64,000 bases of DNA from Eremophila alpestris peregrina. Taxonomy: Eukaryota > Chordata > Aves > Passeriformes > Alaudidae. The notes under the pieces were generated by a model. The model saw only the letters and a list, made by a program, of their open reading frames with translations. It ran no database searches and was not told where the DNA came from. The position numbers were made by a program, and so were the translations under genes. Below, one piece after another: positions 36,623 through 48,519 of this stretch (position 1 is its first letter; each line of letters begins with the position of its first letter). The stretch is taken from positions 6,956,331-7,020,330 of the forward strand of contig WMCF01000032.1 of assembly GCA_009792885.1 (NCBI GenBank), in the 5' to 3' direction.

Positions 36623-39600
36623 TCATTCCCTCAGCACAGCACAGGTTGCCTGAGGCTGGGGCCTTAATGTGAAAGTCGTTTGGGGCACGGTGAGGTCCAG
36701 GTCAGACTCTGAAACCCCCGGCTGGGGTCGGAAGGTGAACGTTTGGAGCAGCCCCACAAAGAAGACGAAGAGCTCCATCTTGGCCAGGCTCTCCCCAATG
36801 CAGTTCCGCCGCCCTGAGGGTGAGAGCAGAGGGTTCACTTGGTGTCAAAATCCACCTGGAACCTTTGCCATGGACACCTTAGCACCTGAGAGGCTGCAGG
36901 AGGGAAACCTTGAAACCAAAGCATTTTAAAGTAGAGGGGTCTGTCTTGCTAAAGGTTCCTGTCTGGTCTCTTTTGTCACAGGTTACAGCCTTCTTACAGG
37001 GTTATTGCACATTTATGGAGTGCCCCCTCTCCGTCTCCCTCTCCCTCCCCTCTCAGCATCTTTAACCCTTTCTTTTGGAAAGCAGCCTGATAGAAGAATG
37101 CCACCTCCTTCCAAAGTGGGATAGTTTGAAACTCTTCCTGTGGAATTTATCCTCACATACCACTTTTAGATAAAGTGTGTTTCTTCTTTACTCCCCCTCT
37201 TTGTGCTGTATTAGCAGAGGGAGAGCTGTGCTCTGAGAGCAGCCATTTGCCCAGATGCAGAACACTTGATTCCATTCAGTTCTCTGCTTATTGACTGAGT
37301 TAAGGGCAGTATTTAACATGAAGACCTCATTAGTGAGTACTGTAATGAAATGGCCTTGCCACAGCCCCAGCTCTGTGCAGGTCAGCCCTTGAGTTACCTG
37401 TGGAGAAGGGCAGGAAAGCTCCTTTCTTTACAAAATTCCCTTCAGCATCGAGGAAGTGGTTGGGGTTGAACTGATGTGGTGTCTCCCACTGTGTCTTATC
37501 CAGCAGCACTGAGGTAAGGGATGGGATTACAATTATACCCTGGAAGAGAAGTACACAAAGGCACAAAAGGTAGCAAAGTGCTGTTTTGGTTCATTTTCTC
37601 ACAGACTTTGGTGTCCCAGGAGATTTGCTCCACCTGGGGTAGGTGGAGACCATGAGGGTTTTATCCCACCATCCAGCAGAGAGACATCAGTGAGATTTTT
37701 TCCACTAGTGCCAAGGATTGAAGCCAAACCCCACATGGTGCTGTGAAAACCTCAAGTGGAAGGTAAGATCCTGCAAATTCTCTGGCAGATACTTCACTGT
37801 GCAGAAGGCAGCAAGGAGGTAAACCAGGGCTGCTCATGGAGTGAGGAAGCCCTGAGCATGAGAGGGACTGGATTGAGTTCTGTAACACACTCTGGCTCAA
37901 TATAGAAACTCATCTGGGGCTGGTTTTGGACTCTGTCCTGTAATTCCCTCTAAAGGAACCATTCTCCAGTGGCACTGGCGAGTCTGGGGAGGGTTTTGGA
38001 TTCCTGGGAGGGAGCAGACACCCACCTTGGGAAGGAAGTAGCCCCTGAAGTGGGTGTCCACAGCAGTGCAGCGGGGCACGTGTGGCAGGAGGGTGATGAA
38101 CCTCTGCACCTCGTGCAGCACCGCGTTGGTGTAGGGCATCTTCTTCCTGTCCTCGTACGTGGCCCAGCTCCCTGCCTGGACTGTCCTCCCAATCTCCTCC
38201 TGCACCTTTTCTGGAAGGAGCAAACAGAAGGGATGTGTCTCAGCAAAAAACCAACTCCATCCTTGGATTTGGTGTGGGGGGAAAACACCCATTTTCCCAG
38301 AGTTTGGAGAGAGAGAGGATTCTTAAAGCAGCAGTGTGGGTTTCCCTGCTCTGTGTTGAATTCAGGCGTGTGGGTGGGTTGTTTCCTCAGCATCATACTC
38401 TGATCTCCACTCATTCTCTCTCCTAGCAAGTCAAAGGAGCTATTTTGTTGTGACTTTGATCAGCACCTAGTTATATTAGGAATTCATCACATAGGGGAGC
38501 TAGGATTCAGCCCTTAAAGCAAAAGAGCTGCTGTGGCTCTGAGGCCAGGCCTCTTCCTTCCCCATTTCAGCTTTGCCATGGATGGAGTAAGTAAAAGCTG
38601 CTCACTTTGAATCTCTGGGTATTTCATCATGAGCAGGATGGACCACTGGAGTGTGGTGGCAATGGTCTCTGTTCCAGCCATGACCAGGTCAAGGATGGAT
38701 GCCATCAAGTTGTCATCATGGAAGAGGCTGTCTTTCTTGTTCTTCTCCTTGAAAAGCACAAGAGGTAAGAAAAGTCATAGGACCATTAGTCTGAGTATTC
38801 AGCAAGCTTGGGAAATGCTGCATAACCCATGGCACAGCTGGCTGTGGTCTGGTGTTTGTGAACTGGGTGATAAAATAGACCTGATCTTGAGTGCACAGCA
38901 TCCACCAGAGATGGAGCACCACACATGGAAGGTTTGGAGGGGAGTTTTGGTTCAACACCCATCTCCCCTGGAAGCAGGCTGAAATCTAGAGCTGTTCACA
39001 GACTCAGCCTTGCAGGTTAGTAACAGCCTGGTCTCTGCCCTGAACAGAAGCAGATTCAGCTCATCCCACCTCTGAGGGACTCCTCCTGCCCAAAGCCAGC
39101 TTTGAATCCCCAACAATGCCCAAAATCATCTTTCAGGCCATTTATGCCTGGGCTTTAGAACTGTGCTAACTCCTCCTCCACACAGCTGAGTAGAATACTT
39201 AGTGCCTAAGGTCAGCCTGGATCCAGCTGGAAAGAAGCAAAAGCTCAGAGCCCAAATATTTTGTGTTGAATGAAATCAACTGATGTGTGAAACTGCTGAG
39301 CCTCTGCTAAGCAAGATGCAAGGCAGGGTTAGGACTTGCACTGATGATTTATCATTCAAGTACTTTAAGGGGATCATTCATCTTGATGGAGCAACAGTAT
39401 CAATGATTAATTGATTTGTTTTCATAAAAAGAAAGGCAGAGTCAGCTTTCATGTGAATTCATGCATTTTCTACTAAGAGCGAGTAGTTGATCTCACCTTA
39501 TTAGTGCTGCTATTTCAGGAATGGACTGAGAGGAGCTTTTGTATCTTAATTTTGATAGAAAAATGTACCAATTTTAAGAGCCTGGATTGAAACAGCATGT

Positions 39601-42600
39601 ATTTCAATAGATTTACATGACATGAATGAAATCAAGACTCAGCTACTCTTTTAGCTAGAAAATCCAAAGGAGACATTGCAGACAGCAAACAGAGCTAAGC
39701 AGTCCAATACCTCTTGTTGCTTGAATATCAGAGCATCGATGTAGCTCCTGACACTGTTCTCATTGATGTCCTCCCTGCTTGCCTTCATGTATTGCCTTAA
39801 AATGGCACGCACATCTTCGATTTTCTTGAGCATAATCTTGTGGGTTTTGAAAAGGAATCCAAGGAACGGGTAGAAATTGAAATACTAATGAGAAAGTTAA
39901 AAAGAGAAGCATTAGGCCTGCAGAAACACCACACAGAATCACACAGAATCACCTTGGCACATGCTCAAACAGCTTTTTCCTAAGGCCCAGTGTATCAGCT
40001 CAGCTTTTTCCTAAGGCCCAGTGTATCAGCTGAGTTTTGTTTTTAGTAGCAATATCTCAGCATCCCAGGGTAGATTTTCATAAGCTAAAATAGCCACAGT
40101 TCAGTTCTCATTTTAGCTCCACACAGATGTGCAGGATGGGCCAAAAGGAAAGTAGGCAAGGGGAATCTGGCAGCAGATTTTGGTGACCAAAGACACATGG
40201 AAAACTGTCACATTTCAGGTGTAATGGCTGGTTCTGAACATCAGAAAACTGCTGAAGTAAATCCTGTGGTTGATGTGGCTCACCTGCCGGAGTATGAAAA
40301 GCTGTTTATCTGTGGGGCAGGTTACTTACATTTAAATTTGGGGATCCCAGGAGAACCATGACTTCATCTATGAGCCTCAAGAGAGTGAGAAACGTCGGGT
40401 CCTTGTAGTCAAACCTGTCCCCGAAGAGCATGACGAAGGTGACGTTGATGGGAGCGCAGTTGAAGGAGGGCAGGCTGAAAGGTTCCCCTGCAGCAGGGGC
40501 AGGAAAAGCTGTGAGACCTGGAGCAGCAGAGACACTCACGAGGCTGCACAGCCCCTCCCCAGAGCTCACCTTGGAAGGATTTGATCATGTCGATGAGGAA
40601 GTGGAGCTCCTCAAAGATCCTTTCCTCGATGAGCTGTTTGCCCATGCCGAGGTTGCGCATGCTGGACACGGTGAACCTGCGCGTCGTCCTCCAGAGCTCC
40701 CCGATGGAGAAGAACAGACCTGGGCAGCCCCAAGAGAAACATGCTGGGCTCAGGCATGGGGGAGCCTCCCCACCCCACACCAAACAGGTCACTGGGTGAG
40801 CAGGGAGCTCCACAGGTGTTTCTGCTGCCTGTTTTTACGTTGGGTTTAGGGACTAAACCTCATCCCTGTGTCCTCACAGCTCCATTCCCACTGAGCCTGC
40901 GGTTTGGGAAGAGCAAGCTCCCTCCCAGCCCAGTAACCTGAGTGGCAGATGGGCAGGGGTGGCTGTCAGACCAGTATGGGTTGGCTGTAGAGCTGGGGGG
41001 AGATGTTGGTTTGAGTCAGTCACGGGATATTTTTGACCCCGCTGGTTGCAAGTCTCGAACCTCAAGCACCTTGTGTCTCTGAAGCTTCTCCCTTCATCCT
41101 ATTCTGGTCATAAAGGTAATTTGTCTGTGTGGGATGGGATAATTCAGTCTCCTCCACCCTAAACTGTTTCATGGAGATTCTCAGCAGTGCTGTATTTTCA
41201 GCAGTGGTAAAAATACTGACATTATTGTGGGGGTTTCTGAGCTCATGCCACGATGATCTCTAGCACCTCCAAGCAGGGATGGGTATTTCATCCCATCAGA
41301 GTGCTGTAAAGAACAAGTCAGGTCAATAATCCAAAAATTATCTCAGATTGTGGCCATCTGAAAAGCTGGATGCCAGCACTTCACATCTTCATCGTAGCTG
41401 TGAGGCTTTTAAGTATGTTTGCTTTTCTGTTTTAAAGCAGTGTAGTTTTAATTTGGATAGCAAAACGTTTTGCTCTAAAAATGTCAAAGCAAATTTCTAA
41501 ATTTCAGTTTTTAATTTTGCTTTAATTTATGCAGTTTCATCTGGATCATTCCTTTTCTGAGAGCATCTTTGCAGTCAACAAATTGGCATTTTCTGAAGAA
41601 AACAATGTTTCTTGGGAAGATTTGTGACCATTGTTTCTTAACAGCCACTGAGAACTTCTATCTTTGGGTCACCTCTAAGTGCCTCAGACTTGGGCTGAGA
41701 AGGTAAGTGTGAAAGGACTTATCATGTAATACTGATAGTGTCCCACAGGGATGTTTTAAATGTAAATTAGCTCTAAAAAAATACCTTTCTCCTCATCGAT
41801 TCCTTTTATTTATGTAGCAATAAATTCATCCATTGATATTAGGGCTGGGTAATTTAATTTCTAATTCTAAACCCAGCCTCAGGCAGTGACCAGCATATAA
41901 AGATGCCTTTTGGTTCTCCCAGCTAAGAAGCATAGGATGGACAAAGCAAAAGGTCACCTGAAATAGTCAGGGGTGGGAAGTTACCTTGGAAAAAGGTAAC
42001 TTTTTTTTTAATGGGATTGTTTGTGGGGGTGAATTTCCAGCCTCAGCCTCTTGCTTTTGCCTGAACCTGTTTCAGGCTGGTCAACCTGAGAGCTTTTGTG
42101 GGGAGGCAAAGGTGTGGGAACTGACACAACAAAGGCAGTGGGAGAAAGGGAGAAACCCCACAGCTCTGAACAGCCAAGCCAGGCAGTCCAAAGTCTCCTG
42201 GAAACGTGCAGAGGCTTCATAAACACAGAGGTGACAGCGAGCTGCTTGCACCGACATCTCCCAGAGATTAACCCCAGAGCCACCACAGTGCCCTCAGAAA
42301 TCCCACTCCTCCCACCCCTCAGCTTCTGGGATGTGGATGGGCTGCAAATGTGTCAGCAGAAAGGATGGAAAGCCAGGAGTCATTGCGTGCAAGGAGAGCC
42401 AAATGTTTGTTGTCACTCGGCTTCAGAAGGGCCCAAGGGGGTGTTTAAAATCTGGGCTCCAGAGATGCACAGTTAGGCTGTGCCTCATCATCATCATCAT
42501 CATCATCATCACAGGCACTACAGCATCATCCCTCCCACCCCCCCCACTCCTTGCTCTAGTACCGTTTCCGTTCTGAATTTGGTCAAATATTGGGATGGAT

Positions 42601-44584
42601 GGTCTGTCTACAAACTCCTCTGTGTAGTTCACGAGCGCCTCTCGCACCACTTCGTACCCGGTCAGCACCACAACCTTCTGGAACCCAAAGTGCAGGGTGA
42701 AGATGGGGCCGTATTTTTCTGCCAGCTGAAAAAAAAAGAGGCGAGCTGTGATGGTCAGGAAGGGAGGGGGCATGCAGGGAACAGCACCTCTTGCTGTCTG
42801 AAAGGACATTTTTCATCATGGGAACGGCTGCAGAGCCGCTACCTGCAGAAGGGCATCTTGTGAGCCAGTCAAACACAGGGCATTTTGTACTGATGGATGG
42901 AATTCAGGCTTCTTGCCACGAAGGAGCCCCCACCCCCATCAGTGCATCACTAATCTGGCTTTGGTTAAGGAGAAAATAAATGAAAAACAAAAAACAAACC
43001 CATCTAAAGACTGGAACTCAAGTGGCAGCTGAACTGGAGAAAGACCAGAAAAGACACGAGAAGACAGTTCAGTGCAAATAATGATGCTGTCACAGAGGAA
43101 AGTGTTGGTCTGATGCTCCTGATGTACTAAAGCACTCCTGCATCCTGCTACTAGATCACAGGACCAGTGTCTCTTTCAGAGGACAAAGGGGGCACCCATC
43201 AGTGCCCACCCAACAAACCCCAGTCGGTGCCAGCTGCTTTAGTGCAAGCACCATTTTTTGCTCTCCGTGGGGTGAGATGGAGGGATAACCCCTCTGGAGC
43301 ATTCCCAAAGAAAAGGGAAACACAGGCAAACACCAAGTACAGCCTAGGAAGGGACAAAAGCACACGGAGGCAATTCCAAAGCGCCGTTCAGAGGCTGCAG
43401 CAGCGTCTGCCCAGCCCTGCTGGGTAAACTGACCCCAACCCTGACACTGCCCATAACAGCTCCAGGTGCTGGGGCCTCACCCCATGGCAGCAGCAACCCC
43501 CAGCTCCTGCAGCACAGCCCGTGTTTGCTGAGCACTGGTGTCACAGGAGCCGTGGGCACCTGGCTGTGACTCCCCTGGTTGTGACTCCCCTGGCTGTGAC
43601 ACCCCTCTGGCTGTGACACCCCTCTGGCTGTGACCCCCCTGGCTGTGACACCCCTCTGGCTGTTTGCCCACTCTCCCTGTGTCCCCAGTGTGGGTCAGCC
43701 CCACGGGCAGGGAGCCATCCCCCACAGCCAGGCAGGAATGCCCAGCAGCCCCAGGAACAGCCTCACCACGGGGACAGCTCGCCACCCTGAGTGGGGTAAG
43801 TTGTCTTAATTACAGGGTAGTGGAAGAGCTCACGGGTTATTCACTCTGGTCCCTCAGCACAGCTTTCCCATCCCTCCCTTGCACTGCCATCTGGAATTAA
43901 ATGCATGTCCCATTCATCAAGAGGGAAAGGGATTTTGCAGTGGAGTGCCTGGATTTAGCCCTCTCCGCAGCAGTTTTGGGGTCACTGCATGGTGGAATTC
44001 CCCTTGCCAGATCTCCGGGGCATAGGGGAGGGAAGCAATTTAATTCATGTTAGTTATATCCTAATGCTTTAAAAGATTTCTGGGTGTCCAAGCTGTCAAA
44101 TTAATATTTCAAATCCCACAAGCATTATAGACTTCATGTACATCATCACAATTACATGAAGAAATCCCATATTACCCAGAGGTCTTTTTTAAATGGTTGA
44201 TTGCTCCTAAATTACATTGCATCAACACAGACATTGACTATAAGAAGCCCAAAAAGATATTATAAAGCAATTTTCACACCTTTATAATTTAGTTTGAATT
44301 TAAAAAAAAGACAAAAAGTTCTCACTGATACATCCCAGGCAGCTTTAAAATCTATGAGGGTCTGGGTTAGGGTTTTTTTGTCCTACCTTCATTATTGATT
44401 TATCTTGCCTTCTAAGATCCACCAAGTGCAGGTTACCAATGATCGGAAGAGGAGTTGGACCAGGAGGTAATTTAAAAGCTGAATTTTTATAGCCAGTTGA
44501 AAAATAGACTACAGCTAATAATACTGCTGCACAGAGCAGACAAACTAATGTAGGATCAGAGAGAATTGAAATTAAAAAAGACAT
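36623..44584 (-). CDS. CYP2W1: Cytochrome P450 2W1 (CYP2W1), complete
   Basis: Nine coding exons, all with GT-AG introns: 44,584-44,387; 42,725-42,563; 40,719-40,570; 40,487-40,330; 39,884-39,711; 38,747-38,606; 38,210-38,026; 37,539-37,398; 36,813-36,623 (TGA). They join to 1,503 bases, 500 residues, with typical CYP2 phases. Visible elements are a membrane anchor (about residues 9-30), the hinge LPPGPTPLP (39-47), C-helix W130xxxR134, I-helix AGTET (305-309), K-helix E362xxR365, PHQF (411-414) and heme loop F435STGRRNC442IGE with Cys442 as thiolate ligand. CYP2W1 identity rests on blocks recalled from the human protein (RFDY-DP, LIDEVMVLLGSP, HEVQRFITLLPHVPRCTA) and on position next to COX19. 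It is an ER haem monooxygenase needing NADPH-P450 reductase. The human enzyme oxidises indoles, retinoids and lysophospholipids. The start was chosen at the ATG before the anchor, and an in-frame ATG at 44,704 would add an atypical 40-residue leader. The gene looks intact. Confidence 0.93.
39970..40031. repeat. Perfect 31-bp tandem duplication in CYP2W1 intron 4
   Basis: Two adjacent identical copies of a 31-base unit starting CAGCTTTTTCCTAAGGCCCA (39,970-40,000 and 40,001-40,031). The identity implies a recent event or a collapsed or expanded assembly feature. It lies in the intron between CYP2W1 exons 4 and 5, about 90 bases upstream of the exon-5 acceptor on the transcribed strand. Confidence 0.95.
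42485..42512. repeat. (ATC/ATG)n trinucleotide microsatellite
   Basis: About nine perfect CAT/ATC units in CYP2W1 intron 2, some 50 bases downstream of the exon-2 donor. On the transcribed strand it is (GAT)n. Read-through frames show a polymethionine run, which is not coding. Confidence 0.95.
43561..43664. repeat. Minisatellite, TGGCTGTGACACCCCTC-type units
   Basis: Seven imperfect head-to-tail units of 14-17 bases, all containing TGGCTGTGAC or TGGTTGTGAC followed by a C-rich tail. It lies in CYP2W1 intron 1. Confidence 0.9.
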
Positions 44585-44704
44585 TTTTTTTTTTTTAGTA
44601 ATAATCTGGTTTTTGGGGTTAGAAGCAATAAAAATGCAGTGGCACTGTTCAGTTTCTGCCAGCTGGCTTTCTGTTTGCTCTCTGCAATTGCTACAAGCAC
44701 TCAA

Positions 44705-47700
44705 TTCTTATTAAGGTTTGTAGAGTACCTAAATAAATACTGCATACTCCACCCTCTTTAAACACCTCAGAGAATGTGGTCTAAGCAGTTTGCAAAGCCT
44801 GTCCAGAAGTAAAGAGAGTTTCAAATTACAAACCCATGCATGTGTGTGCAAGAACATATACATGGGAAAAGGTGCTTGGCATTCCTCTACAACCTCCTCC
44901 TCCCAAGACCTCAAGGTCCTTCATTAGCAGTACTCTGACCCTCCAAGCACTCTGCTGACACAGGGAAATAAAAAAGGCTCTTGGAATCCTATTAGAACCT
45001 CCAGACTGAGGTTTAGGTAGGATTTGAGATCTCTGTGTTACTACAGAGAAAGATCAGTATTGTTACAGGAGACTTTGGCTTTCTTGATGTCAAGTGGAGA
45101 TCAAAGGTTGTTAATAATGGTAAAGCCCAACCACCCCTGGGGGGTTGTAGCCCATAAACTTCTTCATAAAGTCAGCTCTGAACTGCCCTGGAGGGATGTG
45201 ATTTCAGACTTTGTGTCTGAGGTAGGAGACATGTAATAGCTAGCCATGGAAAATTAGCTTGGATCAAGCGATCATGAGTGGATTCATGAGTGCAATGGAA
45301 AGACAAAATTAGATTTGAAGCTTCTGGGAGGACTTCATTTTGCAGGAGCAGCTTCTAAGGGATAGAGGGAAGAAAATAGTGAAGTTAAAGAAGCCTGCTG
45401 ACCTAGCAGGCTCCAGAAGGGGAACAAGACAGGAGGATGGAATGATTTTAAGTCAAAGATACTAAACACCTGGGGCTGGCATCCCTCATAAAGGCTTAAG
45501 CCTTGCAGAAAATAATTTAAGTCTACCTGGTTGAATAGTGGTTTTCAGGAGGAAGTTTGGCATAACCAGCCAAAGGAATAAGATCATTCAGGGGAGAAAG
45601 GGCTGTCTTATATGATGAGGAAGCACAAGGCTAAAGGTACATTTGTCCAAAGGTTAGATCATATAAAGGCCATTATTCAGCAAATATGGGCCCTCAGCCT
45701 TGTGGATGCAAAGAAGGCAAGGAAGGAGGTGGGTGTGATCCAGAGTGGGGCATGGTCAGCAGGGTCCTGGAGCAAACAGCTGCTCTCACCAGAGCTGCCT
45801 GTGTGGTGTGGAGATGTTGCAGCACAACAGCCACCCAGAAGCAGAAGCAGGAAGTGTGTCGCAACATTTCTGGGATTTATTTTTTTATTAGTTTCCAAGA
45901 AATGGGCTGGAGGCAACGGTTTCCCCCCAGAGCATGCCTAGGATGATTCAGCCCTGCCTGCCCCATGAGCTAAGAGGCAGAGGGGCTGTAAAGACAGGCA
46001 GGAAGGATCACGGCTGGCACAGGATGCAGGACGTGGGCACTGCAATGAGAACTGGCAATGGCACATGCTCTGTGCCTGGGCAAAATGTTCCTGCAGGGTT
46101 TCCTTGGACCAGCAGCACCCTGAGGGGCAAAAATTACGTGTTGCTGCCGCTCTCCTGGTGTTTCATCCTTGCCCTGGGAGCCTCTGAACTCATAAAAAGA
46201 CCTTTCAGAAAGAGAATTATCTCTGAAAAGCCAGGGGGAGTGTATTGTGGGTTTTTTTTTTTTTTTCCCCAAGCCAGGCTCTGAGTGCAATGCATTAAAA
46301 TGACAAAGGTAAGTAAAAGTCTTGCGATGACAAGAAATTCCTGTCTCACTAATGTGTCTGCTACGTGCTGCCCTCCCTGAGCACACAGAGCCCAGCACAG
46401 AACACCTGCCAGGCACTGACACTGCTCTGGGTGCATTCCTGGGGCAGCCAGGCCCCTCAGGGTGCTCGTGGCCCTGTTGTCCTCCATCCCTCATGCCCTC
46501 ATTCTGCCCATGATTGTGACCCAGGTGGCACTGGTGAGGATGTGGGGCATTGGGTATCGACCACCTAAAGGCAGCCACAGCACTGCCACTCAGCCTGCCT
46601 GGACCATTAAACACCAGCCCTGAATCCTTTGACTTAAATGCCCCAAAATCTCTGCACCTTCCCTGCCAATCCCATTCTTGACCAGCAGTGCATCCCCAAC
46701 TGCAGCCTCAGATAACTCCTGCTGGATTTTACTGTGATGGGTTCCTTGTAATCAAGGGCAAGAGGCAGAGGAACGACTGAAAGGGGCCACATCAGAGCCA
46801 GTCCTGCCTCACACAGCAGATTTTCTGGAGTTAGAATCCAGCTGTTTCCTTTGAGGTGGCTGTGGCTGTGAGTATTGCTCACTCTCTGTGCTGCTGAGCA
46901 TGTCCTGGCTGCAGGCTGCCCATGGGTCCCTGTGCTCACCTCTCTCCTGTGGGGGGTATTGAAGGTGGTGCAGCCCCAACTTTATCAGTTTGACCTGAAA
47001 TCAACTTCATACTGTCACACCAGATAGATCAACAGCAACAGAACAAAATATTTAATGATTAAGTAGGTGATAAGGTCAGGCTTGCAATGGTTGGACTGCA
47101 AATAGAGCAACAGCAAAACAAAGGCAAGCAAGCGCAGCAGCAGAGGCTTCCTTGTCACAGAGCTTGCTGAGCTGTGCCCAGGAGCTGGAGCTGGGCCTGT
47201 GGTACAGCCCCTGACCAAGTGCAACAGGTAGAAGGAGCAGAATCACTCTTAGAGTGCTGCTTTTAGTCGTGTGAACTAAAGCTAGTGAGGAGAGACAGTG
47301 TCTTGGCCAGAGGCTGCTGTACTTTGTCATCCCTTCCTGTTCTTTCTCCCTTCTTTCCTTACAGCTCAGCCTTAGATGACTGACTTTAGTTTTATGTTGT
47401 AGGTTTACCATAACTGCCCCATTTTCAGTTGAATGGGCAATACTGTCCCTATTCATCACAACCTACCTGGTGATTGGGACTGAAGTTTGGAATTAGGAGT
47501 CTGTGGATGATGGTTCACCCTGCAGTCAGTGCAGAGAGTGAGAAATGACAAACTTATGGCAGCTGATTCATCCCCTGAGGGATCCTTTCTCTCTGTAAAG
47601 AGTAGAGAAGATCTACAGAGCAAGTAGAGCTGCTGAGGTGCTGGAGGAGGGGCTGAGCCTCTCCCAGCTCTCTGGTGGAGTGTGGCAGGTCCTGCTGCCA

Positions 47701-48519
47701 GCCCCAGCTCACACTGCCACAGGCTTGTATCACTTCAGCCACACTGATTCAGAAACTCTTCCCTTGCCATGGCTGCTCATTTTGTGCCAGTTTAGGGCTC
47801 TAAGAAGGCCCAGTAAGGGATTGGACAAGTGCCAGAGCTAGCATGAAGCCAGGAGAGGTGAGGGAGTGGTAGAAATGCAGAAGCAGAAAGCTGCTCAATT
47901 GGCCCCATCAAAAATGGGCTGTTCAGCATAAAGTGCCTGCTGTGAGTTGGAAAGAACCCACTTCCCAAACTACTTAGATGTTTTCTGATAACTGTCCCGT
48001 CCCTGGGTCTTGGCACCAGCCCATGTTACACCCTTGTGTCTGGGACTCTGTAATAAAGATAAGGCAGGTTGTGTCGCACAATGGAAGCTCAGTCTGAGGC
48101 TCAGCTGAGGAGATTTCCAGAGCCTTTCAGTGTCTCTTGTCTCCAGCTGGGCCATTGATAATCAGCTCTGCTATAGGGCTTGGACTTTGGGCTGAGAAAT
48201 TCCCCACAGAGGCTGTCAGGGGAGAGCTCTGATGGGTTACATCTGCAGAGGAGGCCTGAAGGCATTTCATTCCTTCAAACTGTCCTGAAAACAGCATCTC
48301 TGATGTGCTGCTCCAGGAATGAATCACAGTTTCTGAGAGTCTGAAGGGTTTGCATTATACAGCCATTGCAAGAGCCGTTGGAGAGAATGTCATGAATGAA
48401 AGAAAATAACAGTGCCTGGTGTCTTCCTTCCCCTAGAGCTCAGGATCAGCTTTCCCCCACTGTAGCTAGATTTGCCTCAAAGCTTGAAGTGTTCACTACT
48501 CTAATGCTGTGTTGTCTGC
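44705..48519. other. Spacer between CYP2W1 and the CYP2K-like gene
   Basis: This is the upstream region of CYP2W1 and the 3' flank of the CYP2K-like gene, both on the - strand. No TATA box is convincing for CYP2W1. The candidates are an AT-rich stretch at 44,725-44,745 and a TTTAAA at 44,756-44,761. A small perfect inverted repeat occurs at 45,392-45,412 (AGCCTGCT, five-base loop, AGCAGGCT). Two segments (45.0-45.8 kb and 47.0-47.5 kb) have a texture suggesting old repeats, but I could not identify them. No gene supported. Confidence 0.5.

Noticed and set aside
38026..38210. One-codon shortening of CYP2W1 exon 7 (185 versus 188 bases in the paralogue) as possible damage
   Set aside because: The shorter segment after the ExxR motif (LLPHVPRCTA) matches human CYP2W1 as I recall it, so it is a normal orthologue feature.
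42423..42809. Poly-Met stretch attached to a P450 segment
   Set aside because: It is CYP2W1 exon 2 read through its donor into a (GAT)n intronic microsatellite.
47012..47460. Possible solo LTR (starts TGTCACACC, ends TCATCACA)
   Set aside because: No matching target-site duplication, no clear primer-binding site or polypurine tract, and no recognised LTR family. The TG...CA ends alone are too common.
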